From Candidatus Goldiibacteriota bacterium (lineage in GTDB: Bacteria; Oederibacteriota; PGYV01; DSYL01): a stretch of DNA of 33,549 bases. A program made the position numbers and the translations under genes. The stretch is from contig JAGNJD010000020.1 in the NCBI GenBank assembly GCA_018000835.1, forward strand, positions 5,315 through 38,863. The letters run 5' to 3'. Under the pieces are notes generated by a model. That model did not search any database. It saw only the letters and a program-made list of their open reading frames with translations, and had not been told where the DNA came from. Shown one piece after another: positions 19,558 through 28,419 of this stretch (the stretch's first letter is position 1; every line of letters starts with the position of its first letter).

Positions 19558-20004
19558 ATGAAGATAGGAAATAGAGTCAGAGTTAAGAATCTCGATTATT
19601 TCCGCGATTCAGTAACTCAGGAAGTGGTAAAAAGAGATAAAAAATTAATAGAAACTGAGGGGTATATAAGAGACATTAACCTCGGCATTTTTAAAGTTGA
19701 ATTTGATGATGGCAAAGTTGAATACTTTGACGGCAGGGAACTTGAACTTGCCGAGAAGTTAAAAATTGTTGACATTGACATGTCTTTTGTTTCATGGCAA
19801 AAGGGTGGAAAATCCATTTATGGAACGGAAGCAGAAGAGAGGTACTTCGTAGGAGATTTCAGGCGCGGCTGTGTTTTTAAGGGAACCATAGAACTGGACG
19901 ACGAAGAAATTGAAAGAATGAAATCCGCCGAAAAAGAAGGCATAAGGGCGGTATTTGACGTATTTGTCAGAGCAGAAGGAGACAGGAGAAAGAACAGAAG
20001 ATAG
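19558..20004 (+). CDS. Conserved-looking small protein of unknown function
   Basis: 148 aa, no signal peptide and no membrane span. I do not recognise the family. The N-terminal 60 residues (MKIGNRVRVKNLDYF...GIFKVEFDDGKVEYFDGREL) look like a small SH3- or KOW-like beta barrel. The C-terminal half is charged and ends in a basic tail (RAEGDRRKNRR). This could fit a nucleic-acid-binding or ribosome-associated protein, but that is guesswork from composition. It has an excellent RBS (AAAAAGGAGG) and a near-consensus promoter, so strong expression is expected. Confidence 0.65.
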   Translation: MKIGNRVRVKNLDYFRDSVTQEVVKRDKKLIETEGYIRDINLGIFKVEFDDGKVEYFDGRELELAEKLKIVDIDMSFVSWQKGGKSIYGTEAEERYFVGDFRRGCVFKGTIELDDEEIERMKSAEKEGIRAVFDVFVRAEGDRRKNRR

Positions 20005-20482
20005 TATTTGGCATTGTAACTATTTGTTATTCCCGGGAAATCGGGAAATCCTGTCGTTATTTTCTGCCGGAATTTATTTCTGATTTAATCAGGAACAGAA
20101 ATATTAAATATATTGCCGATTGTTTGTTACTTGTCGGTAATTGATAACTAAATTACGTGGTTTTTTACAAAAATTTCTATCTGGTCTCTTTATTTTTTCC
20201 CTTGCTGTCCTGTCCCACTGATGAAAGTATTGTTACCTTTTTTTGTAATACCCGTCCTTTACCTGTATCCTTAAATTTATTGCAATGAATCTCTTAAAAA
20301 AATCCAATCAATCTTTATATTTAATTTATGTCTAATGGTCAAAATATTTTATATTGATTTTAATGGAGATATATATTAATCTTAAATAATTATTTACCGG
20401 AAATTGAATAAAGTTTAAGAAGATGTTTAAACCGTTTCAACGCAACGGCAGAAATTTATGTTTTAATAAAAAGGAGACGTGT
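20005..20482. other. 478-bp intergenic region
   Basis: No gene seen. It contains a stem ATTTCTG...CAGAAAT near 20077-20104, the GCCGATTG-TTTGTT repeat motif at 20115 that is also found at 4897-4918, and AT-rich sequence resembling the tail of 31307-31617 only weakly. The frame from 20423 upstream of the fucosidase start has no ribosome site and is taken as leader. Confidence 0.5.
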
Positions 20483-21925
20483 ATGAAAAAAACAATTTGT
20501 TTTTTTTTGATTGCGTTATCCGCGTTTTTTTTAATTTCCTGCGGGGGACAACAATACATGAAAAAACAGGATTACGTTAAATGGACGGCTGGTTATGACA
20601 TTGAACAATTACAGCGCGATTTCGTTGACTTACGTTTTGGCATGTTCATTCATTTTGGAATACTTACGTATACCGGCACATGGGCGCAAAAAAATCTTGA
20701 CATTACGAAATTCAAACCGGTTGATTTCAATCCCGGCCAGTGGGCTGACGTCGCAAAGGAAGCAGGAATGAAATTCGGCGTTTTAACCACAAAACACCAC
20801 GATGGTTTTGCTTTATGGCAGACGGATACGAGTGATTTTTCCGTAAAGGGTATACCGTGGAAAAATGGCAAATGTGACGTTGTAAGGGAATACGTTGATG
20901 CTTTCAGGGCAAGGGGACTTCTCCCAGGACTTTATTACTCAATATGGGATAATACAAAAGGCATAGGAAACAAACCAGTCACAAGGGATGACATAGAATA
21001 TGTAAAAAAACAGTTAAAAGAGTTATTGACAAAATATGGAGACATACCAATTCTCGTCCTTGACGGCTGGTCATGGAAAATGGGGCATAAGGCAATGCCT
21101 TACGACGAAATAAAATCGTTTATAAAATCGTTGCAGCCGGGTTGTCTCGTAATTGACCATACGCATCTGCAGTGTTTGTGGGATAATGACCTTGTCGTGT
21201 TTGAAGAACCCAAGGGAGTTTTTGCACCGGAAGGAAACGTGCTTGCTGCAGCACAGGACCAGAAAATAATAAACGGCAATGACTGGTTCTGGGGCGAGCA
21301 GACGCTTCGTGACGAACCTATGAGCGTTGTGGAAATAGTTGAAAAACATTTAAAGCCGCTTGAAAAAAGATACACGGTTTTTATATTAAACTGTCCTCCA
21401 AACAGAAACGGACTTCTGGATGAGCATATTGTCCGCAGGTTAAAGGAAGTTGGAAAAGTATGGAAACCGGATTTAAACAGAAAGCCGCTTCCAGAGCAGC
21501 CGCCGCAGAACGAAAAACCAATAATACCCGAATCCGTAACGGCAACGAGCGGAAATGCAGATTTTGCAATTGATGGCATAAACGATGCTCATTTTTATTC
21601 AGTATGGGAAACGGAAAAGAAAATGCCGCAATCAATAACAATTGACCTTGGTGAAATTTATCCTGACGTTGGAATACTGTGTTACGTTCCAAAATACGTT
21701 GTGACTGCACAGCCAACGAATGAAGGTGCAATAACATCTTATAAATTATCCGTAAGCGAAGACGGAGTTCATTTTGAAGAAGTTGCAAAAGGTAACTGGA
21801 AAGCAGATTCATCCATGAAAGTTGTGACTTTCAAGCCTGCAATAGCCCGCTATGTAAAACTGGAAGCATTAAAGGCAAAAGGCGGATTCGCCGCTGCAAC
21901 GGAAATAGCAGTGGGAAGAAAGTAA
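20483..21925 (+). CDS. GH29 alpha-L-fucosidase lipoprotein with C-terminal F5/8-type domain
   Basis: 480 aa from ATG 20483, chosen because AAAAAGGAGACG precedes it and it opens a lipoprotein signal peptide (MKKTICFF...LISC, Cys at 20). A GH29 catalytic barrel covers about 35-330. RFGMFIHFG and TTKHHDGFALWQT are family hallmarks, and LVLDGW places the catalytic nucleophile at Asp194. NCPPNRNGLLDEHIVRRL closes the barrel. Residues about 350-480 look like a discoidin/F5-8C carbohydrate-binding domain (SITIDLGEIYPDVGILCYVP, ARYVKLEALKAKGG). It would remove terminal fucose from glycans at the cell surface. The next gene, an acetylesterase, is 47 bp downstream, so the pair is probably an operon for decorated glycans. 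Confidence 0.9.
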   Translation: MKKTICFFLIALSAFFLISCGGQQYMKKQDYVKWTAGYDIEQLQRDFVDLRFGMFIHFGILTYTGTWAQKNLDITKFKPVDFNPGQWADVAKEAGMKFGVLTTKHHDGFALWQTDTSDFSVKGIPWKNGKCDVVREYVDAFRARGLLPGLYYSIWDNTKGIGNKPVTRDDIEYVKKQLKELLTKYGDIPILVLDGWSWKMGHKAMPYDEIKSFIKSLQPGCLVIDHTHLQCLWDNDLVVFEEPKGVFAPEGNVLAAAQDQKIINGNDWFWGEQTLRDEPMSVVEIVEKHLKPLEKRYTVFILNCPPNRNGLLDEHIVRRLKEVGKVWKPDLNRKPLPEQPPQNEKPIIPESVTATSGNADFAIDGINDAHFYSVWETEKKMPQSITIDLGEIYPDVGILCYVPKYVVTAQPTNEGAITSYKLSVSEDGVHFEEVAKGNWKADSSMKVVTFKPAIARYVKLEALKAKGGFAAATEIAVGRK

Positions 21926-21972
21926 AACAAAACAGCCGGCATTGTTATTTTATAAATCAGGAAGGAGCGTCT

Positions 21973-23931
21973 ATGAGCCACATGAAATCACTGATTGTTT
22001 TGTCAATTTTATTTGTATTATTTGCTTCTTTTGTTCTTGGAGCAAAGACAGAGACACAGCTCAGGTTAGCAAACGTTTTTTCCGACAACATGGTTTTGCA
22101 GAGAAACGCTGAAATTGAAATATGTGGATATGGAACGGCAGGTAATGACGTTACAGTTTCGTTCATTGGCGAGACAGAGACGGCAAAAATCGACGTCCGC
22201 GGTGAATGGAAATTAAAATTAAAACCAAGGGATGCAGGCGGTCCCTATGAAATGCAGATTTCATCGGGAAATGAAAAAATAATACTTAAAAACGTTCTGG
22301 TTGGCGACGTATGGTTTTGCTCGGGCCAGTCAAATATGGAATGGCAACTTATGAATACGACCGACGGGGCAGAAGAACTGAAAAATTTTAAGGAGCAGGA
22401 TAAGATAAGACTTTTTACTCAGGAGCAGATACCATCACCATATCCTTTAAGAGAAGTGAGAGGGAAGTGGCAGTTATGCAACAGGGAAAATGCACAGAAT
22501 TTTTCCGCGGTTGCTTATTTTTTTGGAAAAAAGATATATGAAGAAACCGGCATACCCGTAGGACTTATAAATTCGTCGTGGGGCGGAACACCGATTGAAA
22601 TATGGATGGATGCAGGGCTTTTAAAAGGTAATCCAGTTACTGAACCGATTCTGAAAAGATGGGATTCGTTGTCGTTTTTTGACTGGAAAAAATGGAACTA
22701 TGGTCTTGGTCTGGATTATAAAATAGAATTTTCCGGATTGTCTTTTACGTCAGAATCAAAAAAAGGTAAAAATTTGGTCGTGCGCAGCTGTGAAGAGTGT
22801 CCGGGAGACCTCGGCGGATACTGGAGTTCATGGGCAAAACCGGGCTCAACTGCAACATATAAAAACGAAAAAGAAAACGGAATCATATCCGGCCTAATAG
22901 GTTTTAATGCATGGGCAGGAGCAGGAACGATGCTTAACAACAACGAAATTTTTGATTTATCCGGATACGATTTCATAGAATTTAAAGTCCGCGGTAATGG
23001 AAAATTTTCACTCTCACTTACGCAGCCGAGTATAGAAGATTTTGATTATTATTCATCCCGGGATTTTGATGCAACCCCTGCATTTAAAAAAATAAAAATA
23101 CCAATATCAACGATGAAACAGGGCGGATGGGGAGCGGCAAAGCCATTTACGCAGAATGCCATAAAGCAGATACAGTTTAACATAAAATCCATGACTGTAG
23201 AACTGCCTTCTGTTTTGTTTAATGGCATGGTCATGCCTTTTACTGATTTTAAGATAAAAGGCGTTGTGTGGTATCAGGGTGAGACAAACGCAGACAGGGC
23301 AAAACAGTATGAGACGCTGCTGCCTCTCATGATAAAAAACTGGCGCGACGTCTGGAAACAGGACATCCCGTTTATCGTAGTCCAGTTGCCAAATTTTATG
23401 CAGAGAAAAGAACAACCATCGGAAAGTTCATGGGCTGAATTAAGGGAAGCACAGTTAAAGACAATGCAAAAAGTCCAGGACGTCGTTACCGTATCTACGA
23501 TTGACCTTGGCGATGCAAACGACATCCATCCCAGGGTAAAAAAACCATGCAGTGACAGATTGGCACATTCTGCCCTCGTCCTCCTTTATGGTAAAACCGG
23601 TCCGCTTACCGGACCTGTTTATGATTCCATGGAAAAGAAAGGCGATAAAATTTACGTTAAATTTAAAAATGCCGGAAAAGGACTTACTTCAAAAGACGGA
23701 AATTTAAAGGGTTTTGCAATTGCAGGCGCAGACAAAAATTTTAAATGGGCAAAGGCAGAGATAAAAAGCAACGGTACAATCGTGGTCTGGAGCGAAGAAG
23801 TAAAAGACCCGGTTTCCGTCCGTTATGCATGGGCTGATAATCCGGAATGTAATTTATATAACAGGGAAGGTCTCGCAGCATTCCCATTCCGCACCGATGA
23901 CTGGGAAGGAATAACGGAGAAAAACAGATAA
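21973..23931 (+). CDS. Sialate O-acetylesterase-type SGNH hydrolase with an inserted domain
   Basis: 652 aa with a signal peptide (about 1-23). An N-terminal beta domain has NVFSDNMVLQRN and GDVTV-like strands. The SGNH block I is DVWFCSGQSNMEW with catalytic Ser120. Block III is GVVWYQGETNADRAKQYETL. The Asp517/His519 pair is in the DIHP motif. A C-terminal beta domain follows. This is the layout of sialate O-acetylesterases and related xylan/glycan acetylesterases, so it removes acetyl groups from sugars. Between the blocks, about residues 235-405 is an extra domain not usual in this family. DLSGYDFIEFKVRGNGKF and KIKIPISTMKQGGWGAAKPF resemble galactose-binding/CIA30-like sandwiches. The RBS AAGGAG is close to ATG 21973. 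Confidence 0.85.
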   Translation: MSHMKSLIVLSILFVLFASFVLGAKTETQLRLANVFSDNMVLQRNAEIEICGYGTAGNDVTVSFIGETETAKIDVRGEWKLKLKPRDAGGPYEMQISSGNEKIILKNVLVGDVWFCSGQSNMEWQLMNTTDGAEELKNFKEQDKIRLFTQEQIPSPYPLREVRGKWQLCNRENAQNFSAVAYFFGKKIYEETGIPVGLINSSWGGTPIEIWMDAGLLKGNPVTEPILKRWDSLSFFDWKKWNYGLGLDYKIEFSGLSFTSESKKGKNLVVRSCEECPGDLGGYWSSWAKPGSTATYKNEKENGIISGLIGFNAWAGAGTMLNNNEIFDLSGYDFIEFKVRGNGKFSLSLTQPSIEDFDYYSSRDFDATPAFKKIKIPISTMKQGGWGAAKPFTQNAIKQIQFNIKSMTVELPSVLFNGMVMPFTDFKIKGVVWYQGETNADRAKQYETLLPLMIKNWRDVWKQDIPFIVVQLPNFMQRKEQPSESSWAELREAQLKTMQKVQDVVTVSTIDLGDANDIHPRVKKPCSDRLAHSALVLLYGKTGPLTGPVYDSMEKKGDKIYVKFKNAGKGLTSKDGNLKGFAIAGADKNFKWAKAEIKSNGTIVVWSEEVKDPVSVRYAWADNPECNLYNREGLAAFPFRTDDWEGITEKNR

Positions 23932-24391
23932 AAAGACAACGGTAGATGGCAAGGTGTAAAATGCCGGATGAAAAATTTAATGGAGTCCGTATTTGTTTAT
24001 AATGAAATGCAAACGTCCTTAAATTGCAGTCTTTATGTATAATAACGATACGTAGAGATGGGTTTATTACCCCGTCTCTAAACGGACGGCATGAACCGCA
24101 TGATGTAATTCCAGCCTCAATGAAATGGACATTCTGTGTTTTGAATGCAAGAGACGGATTTAAAACCTGTCTCTACGGAAACGCAGGGAATGAGATTAGA
24201 CCCCGAAGATGTCATATCTTTCCCGGAGATTTAATAAAATATAAATAATATTGAAAATAGATGTTTTTTAGTTAATAATAATTATTTAAAATTTTACGTA
24301 ACAATTTTTATAAAAGAGCGGCATTGGAATATTAAATAGTCAAAGAAATGCTGCTCAAATAGCGTATTTATGCGATGATTGAAAGGATAAC
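23932..24391. other. 460-bp intergenic region with TACGTAGAGA-type repeats
   Basis: No gene supported. The frame at 24024-24248 runs through repeats and lacks a ribosome site. TAACGATACGTAGAG at 24043-24057 recurs at 28024-28038. TAGAGATGGG (24053-24062) pairs with CCCGTCTCTA (24071-24080). AGAGAC (24150-24155) pairs with GTCTCT (24169-24174). The rest, up to the ABC transporter, is AT-rich and should contain that operon's promoter. Confidence 0.55.
24043..24080. repeat. Dispersed hairpin repeat TACGTAGAGA...TCTCTA, complete copy
   Basis: TAACGATACGTAGAG runs into a 10-bp stem (24053-24062 with 24071-24080, one G-U pair) around an 8-base loop, TTTATTAC. The left half recurs at 28024-28049, where it is cut off by the 217-bp element. 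A related hairpin follows at 24150-24174. Confidence 0.6.
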
Positions 24392-26104
24392 ATGATTAAA
24401 TTATTAAAATATCTTAAGCCATACATTTTAAACATTGTTTTTATAGTCGTGCTTTTTCTTTTTCAGGCACTCATTGACCTTTCACTTCCTACGCTGATGG
24501 CGGAAATAGTAAACAAAGGCGTCGTAAAAAATAACATTCCGTTTATAATGCACATAGGAGGAATCATGTTGTCCCTGGCATTCCTGGGCGTTATCTGTGC
24601 TTTTATTTCAGGATTTCTTTCATCAAGGACGGCGCTCGGCTTTTCAGAAAAATTACGTCACGTAATATTTGAAAAGGTGGAAAGTTTTTCACTTTATGAA
24701 TTTGACCGAATAGGAGCATCTTCTCTTATTATCCGTACTACAAACGACGTATTACAGGTGCAACGCACGCTTACGATAATGATGTCAATGATGTTGAGGG
24801 CTCCGCTTATGTGCATAGGCGGCATAATAATGGCTTTTTTCAGAAATGCACAACTTTCCCTTGTCCTCGTATCTTTTATTCCCGTCCTGGCAGTACTGAT
24901 ATACTTCGTTCAGAAAAACGCAATGCCTATTTTCAGGGAGATGCAGCATCGGCTCGATACATTTAATCTGGTTATACGTGAAAAACTAAGCGGCGTGCGG
25001 GTAATACGTGCTTTTAACATGACGGAGCATGAAACCAGACGTTTTGACAGGGCAAATAAAGACCTTATGGATACTGCTTTAAAACTTACTGGTCTTATGT
25101 CCTCCATATTACCGGTTTTAATGGTCATAATGAATTTTGCAATGATAGTCATAGTATGGGTCGGCGGCATTAAAATTTCACACGGCAGTATGAACATAGG
25201 AGACATACTTGCATTTATCCAGTACGTAAATCTCATACTTTTTTCGCTTATGCTCATATCTTTTCTTTTCATACTCATACCGCGTTCTGAGGTTTCTGCG
25301 GCCAGGATAAACGAAGTCCTTGACATGGACATTTCCATAAAGGACCCTGAAAATCCGGTTTCCCCGGAGAAAAAAGGGTCACTCGAATTCAGAGACGTTA
25401 CTTTTAAATATCAAGGTGCAGAAGAATCTGCTCTTTGCAACGTCTCATTTTATGCAGAGCCGGGTAAGGTTACCGGCATAATAGGCGGCACCGGTTCCGG
25501 TAAATCAACTCTTGCAGCACTTGCATTAAGGTTTTATGACGTGTGTTCAGGTGCAGTGCTTGTTGACGGAACCGACGTCCGTAAATTCTCCCAGCAGGAT
25601 TTAAGAAGCAGGATAGGATACTGCCCGCAGACGTCTTTTCTTTTTACGGGCACGGTAGAGGAAAACGTGCTGTTTGGCGGCAACGGCGACATCCATAAAG
25701 CACTTACGGTTTCCCAGTCAATGGAATTCGTATCGTCCATGCCGGAAAAAGAGATGTCCATAATTTCCCCGGAGGGAAAAAATTTATCCGGCGGTCAGAA
25801 ACAGAGATTGTCAATCGCACGGGCAATAGCAAGAAAGCCGGACATATACATATTTGATGATGCGTTTTCCGCACTTGATTTCAAAACTGACGCTGTTTTG
25901 CGTGCCGCCCTTAAAAAGGAGACGTCAGGAGCCACTGTCGTGATAATAGCACAGAGGGTTGCAACGGTTCTTGATGCGGACAGGATAGTCGTCCTTGACG
26001 ATGGCATTGTGGCAGGCATAGGAACCCATAAAGAACTTTTGGAATCGTGCAAAGTTTACAGGGAAATAGTAAATTCACAGTTTGCTCCGGAGGCTGCATC
26101 ATGA
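24392..26104 (+). CDS. ABC exporter half-transporter with degenerate catalytic site
   Basis: 570 aa: a six-helix ABC exporter membrane domain (about 10-305) plus an ATPase domain (about 330-565). Walker A is GGTGSGKST (365-373), the signature is LSGGQ and Walker B is IYIFDDAFSALD. The residue after the Walker B Asp489 is Asp490, where an active ATPase has Glu. In heterodimeric exporters of the TM287/288, LmrCD and BmrCD type, one subunit shows this change. The next gene overlaps by 4 nt and supplies the canonical Glu, so the two almost certainly form one heterodimer. The substrate is unknown; relatives export lipids, peptides or drugs. AAAGGA precedes ATG 24392. Confidence 0.92.
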   Translation: MIKLLKYLKPYILNIVFIVVLFLFQALIDLSLPTLMAEIVNKGVVKNNIPFIMHIGGIMLSLAFLGVICAFISGFLSSRTALGFSEKLRHVIFEKVESFSLYEFDRIGASSLIIRTTNDVLQVQRTLTIMMSMMLRAPLMCIGGIIMAFFRNAQLSLVLVSFIPVLAVLIYFVQKNAMPIFREMQHRLDTFNLVIREKLSGVRVIRAFNMTEHETRRFDRANKDLMDTALKLTGLMSSILPVLMVIMNFAMIVIVWVGGIKISHGSMNIGDILAFIQYVNLILFSLMLISFLFILIPRSEVSAARINEVLDMDISIKDPENPVSPEKKGSLEFRDVTFKYQGAEESALCNVSFYAEPGKVTGIIGGTGSGKSTLAALALRFYDVCSGAVLVDGTDVRKFSQQDLRSRIGYCPQTSFLFTGTVEENVLFGGNGDIHKALTVSQSMEFVSSMPEKEMSIISPEGKNLSGGQKQRLSIARAIARKPDIYIFDDAFSALDFKTDAVLRAALKKETSGATVVIIAQRVATVLDADRIVVLDDGIVAGIGTHKELLESCKVYREIVNSQFAPEAAS

Positions 26105-27969
26105 GCCCTGGCGAAAATAAAAATCGTCCCGTAAGGCCCTTAAGGCGGACCCGCCCGCACATGTCAGGTGGCCACAGAGGCGGCGTAGGAAGACCCGTTG
26201 AAAAAGCAAAGGATTTCAAGGGAACCGTAAAACGTTTGTTCGGATACCTTAAACCTTATACTTTATCGTTTATCTTTGCTTTTGTGCTCATACTCTGCGG
26301 CACCATAATAAATACCGCAGCTCCAAAACTTCTCGGTGCAGCAATAGACAGCATGTTTGTTTTTGTATCAAAAAAAGTTCCTGTCATGGATTTTAAATTC
26401 ATAGCAAAAATACTTCTTTTGATTTTATTTCTGCAGATTATAAACGCTCTTTTTACTTATTTTTATCAGCGCATACTTATGAAATCTACGGTAAAAATAG
26501 TGTATAATCTGCGACGGGACATTGATGTAAAACTATCAAAACTTCCTCTTCAATATTTTGATACCATGCCACATGGCGAAATCATGAGCCGCATAACCAA
26601 CGATACCGATAACATAAACAATGCGCTTCAGCAGAGTTTGCCGCAGCTTTTTAGTTCAATTACGGGAATAATCGGCGCACTTGTGATGATGATTTACATA
26701 AGCCCGTCTCTTACCCTGATTGCAGTTCTTATCCTCCCGCTGTCGTTTGCTGTTACGACACTTATTGCGGGCAACTCACGGCGTTATTTTCTGGCACAGC
26801 AAAACGCATTAGGTGAACTTAACGGCCACGTGGAGGAAATGTTATCCGGCCACGTCATTGTAAAATCGTTTTGTTATGAAAATGAATCAATTAAAAGATT
26901 TGACGAAATAAACACAAGATTATACGATGCTGGCTGGAAAGCACAATTTATATCGGAATTTCTGTTTCCGCTAATGAATTTTATAAATAACATAGGATAC
27001 GTTGTAATCTGCGTTGCAGGCGGCATAATGGTTGCAAAAAATACGATTAAAATAGGTGACGTCCAGGCTTTCATTCAATATATAAGGATGTTTACGCAGC
27101 CGGTGGCACAAAGCGCAAGCATGATAAATACCATGCAAACGGCAGTTGCATCGGCAGAGCGGGTATTTGAAATATTAAACCAGGTGGAAGAGCCGACAGA
27201 TGACAATCTGCCCGATGTACCGGAAAAGCCGGAAGGCGAAGTGGAATTCAAAAACGTAAAATTCGGCTACACGCCTGATACTCTTGTTTTTGACGGCATG
27301 GATTTAAGGGTTGACCCCGGACATACGGTTGCGATTGTAGGACCTACGGGTGCAGGAAAAACGACGATGGTAAATCTGCTTATGAGATTTTATGACATAA
27401 AAGAAGGCAGCATAACAATTGATGGAACGGATATTTCCAGCATAAAAAGGAGCAGTCTTCGCAGAATGTTTGGAATGGTGCTTCAGGACGCGTGGCTTTT
27501 TAACGGAACAATAAAAGCAAATATATCCTATGGGAAGCCCAATGCATCCGATGAAGAAATAATTGCAGCGGCAAAAACTGCAAGAGCAGACCATTTTATA
27601 AGGGCACTTCCTGATGGTTACAATACCGTATTAAATGAAGGAGCGTCAAACATATCACAGGGCGAAAAACAGCTTATAACCATAGCAAGGGCAGTGCTTT
27701 CATCGCCGGCAATGATGATACTTGACGAAGCAACAAGCAGCGTGGATACAAGGACAGAACAGCAGATACAACACGCAATGCTCGAACTCATGAAAGACAG
27801 AACCAGTTTCGTCATAGCACACAGGCTGTCAACGATAAGGGACGCGGAATTGATACTTGTTATGAACAAAGGCAGGATAGTTGAAAAAGGAACGCATGCG
27901 TCGCTTCTTGAGAAAAAAGGATTTTATTATGAATTATACAACGCACAATTTATGGGCATAAAAACCTGA
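26101..27969 (+). CDS. ABC exporter half-transporter with canonical catalytic Glu
   Basis: 622 aa from ATG 26101, which overlaps the upstream stop (ATGA) and has GGAGG at 26089-26093. An upstream in-frame start at 26047 would lie inside the partner gene without a ribosome site. The N-terminal ~38 residues are basic and Pro/Gly-rich (RPVRPLRRTRPHMSGGHRGG), then comes an ABC exporter membrane domain (about 45-355) and an ATPase domain (about 375-620). Walker A is GPTGAGKTT (414-422). Walker B is MMILDEATSSVD with Glu543, and the H-loop lies in VIAHRLSTIRDAE. Its signature is ISQGEKQ rather than LSGGQ. With the partner's Asp490 this makes one defective and one working ATP site, the expected heterodimer logic. 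Confidence 0.92.
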   Translation: MSPGENKNRPVRPLRRTRPHMSGGHRGGVGRPVEKAKDFKGTVKRLFGYLKPYTLSFIFAFVLILCGTIINTAAPKLLGAAIDSMFVFVSKKVPVMDFKFIAKILLLILFLQIINALFTYFYQRILMKSTVKIVYNLRRDIDVKLSKLPLQYFDTMPHGEIMSRITNDTDNINNALQQSLPQLFSSITGIIGALVMMIYISPSLTLIAVLILPLSFAVTTLIAGNSRRYFLAQQNALGELNGHVEEMLSGHVIVKSFCYENESIKRFDEINTRLYDAGWKAQFISEFLFPLMNFINNIGYVVICVAGGIMVAKNTIKIGDVQAFIQYIRMFTQPVAQSASMINTMQTAVASAERVFEILNQVEEPTDDNLPDVPEKPEGEVEFKNVKFGYTPDTLVFDGMDLRVDPGHTVAIVGPTGAGKTTMVNLLMRFYDIKEGSITIDGTDISSIKRSSLRRMFGMVLQDAWLFNGTIKANISYGKPNASDEEIIAAAKTARADHFIRALPDGYNTVLNEGASNISQGEKQLITIARAVLSSPAMMILDEATSSVDTRTEQQIQHAMLELMKDRTSFVIAHRLSTIRDAELILVMNKGRIVEKGTHASLLEKKGFYYELYNAQFMGIKT

Positions 27970-28043
27970 AACGCATGGTTTATTATTTTTAATGGATTTG
28001 TCGTTACAAATCTGAGCATTAAATAACGATACGTAGAGGCGGG

Positions 28044-28260
28044 TTTATTGGAACAGCATTCAGAAAACCCCAAACTTCAGTTTGGGGAATAAAATATCTC
28101 AGTGAGATATTTTATGAATGCATACATTAAAAATGTTTTATCTACTTTGCCAGGAGGGTTCCATGGTCACTGCGGAATATCACTGGTATTCCTCGTCCCC
28201 TGGCCAATCAACTAAATCCCGTAAAGATAATTTCCACGGGACAAATTGATTGAATTTTTT
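28044..28260 (+). repeat. 217-bp stem-loop-rich element, copy 1
   Basis: It matches 31618-31834 with 8 mismatches and no gaps. Predicted stems: CCCCAAACT 28068-28076 with AGTTTGGGG 28079-28087; TAAAATATCTC 28090-28100 with GAGATATTTTA 28104-28114; CCAGG 28150-28154 with CCTGG 28199-28203, enclosing GGAATA 28174-28179 with TATTCC 28187-28192; and TCCCGT 28217-28222 with ACGGGA 28236-28241. All eight differences fall outside these stems. It breaks a TACGTAGAG repeat after TTTATT. Candidates are a non-autonomous IS200/IS605-type element, or a structured RNA. Confidence 0.75.
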
Positions 28261-28305
28261 GTGGGAGCCTCGGACTTTAGCCCGAGGGGGTCCCACTGTT
28301 TTTTT
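28261..28305 (+). terminator. Rho-independent terminator-like hairpin (possible right end of the repeat)
   Basis: GTGGGA (28261-28266) pairs with TCCCAC (28291-28296) and, inside, CCTCGG (28268-28273) pairs with CCGAGG (28282-28287) around ACTTTAGC. Seven T follow one base after the stem's TG. It follows copy 1 of the 217-bp element directly and is absent from copy 2. It may be a terminator or the right-end hairpin of a longer form of the element. Confidence 0.7.
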
Positions 28306-28373
28306 ATTTTTGATTTAACAAGCGTTATGTACATGCCGCATTCATTTTCCATCCGATTGCATACAAAAACTTC

Positions 28374-28401
28374 TTGACACTCTTTTTTATTATAATAAAA
28401 T
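28374..28401 (+). promoter_or_regulatory. Promoter of the tRNA gene
   Basis: A perfect TTGACA (28374-28379), a 16-bp spacer and TAAAAT (28396-28401). The start of transcription would be about 12 nt before the tRNA's first base. Confidence 0.65.
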
Positions 28402-28419
28402 CAATAACTGTTCATACGT

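Larger units (their letters stand above)
27970..28419. other. 450-bp intergenic region before the tRNA
   Basis: No gene seen. It contains a left half-copy of the TAACGATACGTAGAG repeat (28024-28049), copy 1 of the 217-bp structured element (28044-28260), a hairpin with a T-run (28261-28305) and the tRNA promoter (28374-28401). Confidence 0.6.

Noticed and set aside
24024..24248. 74-codon + frame before the ABC genes
   Set aside because: It runs through the TACGTAGAGA hairpin repeats, has no ribosome site and no recognisable protein pattern.
26047..26100. Upstream start of the second ABC subunit
   Set aside because: It lies inside the partner gene. ATG 26101 has GGAGG and the usual 4-bp overlap.
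28115..28215. Short ATG frame inside the 217-bp element
   Set aside because: The two copies end at different stops, and most of their differences change amino acids, so selection is not acting on a protein.
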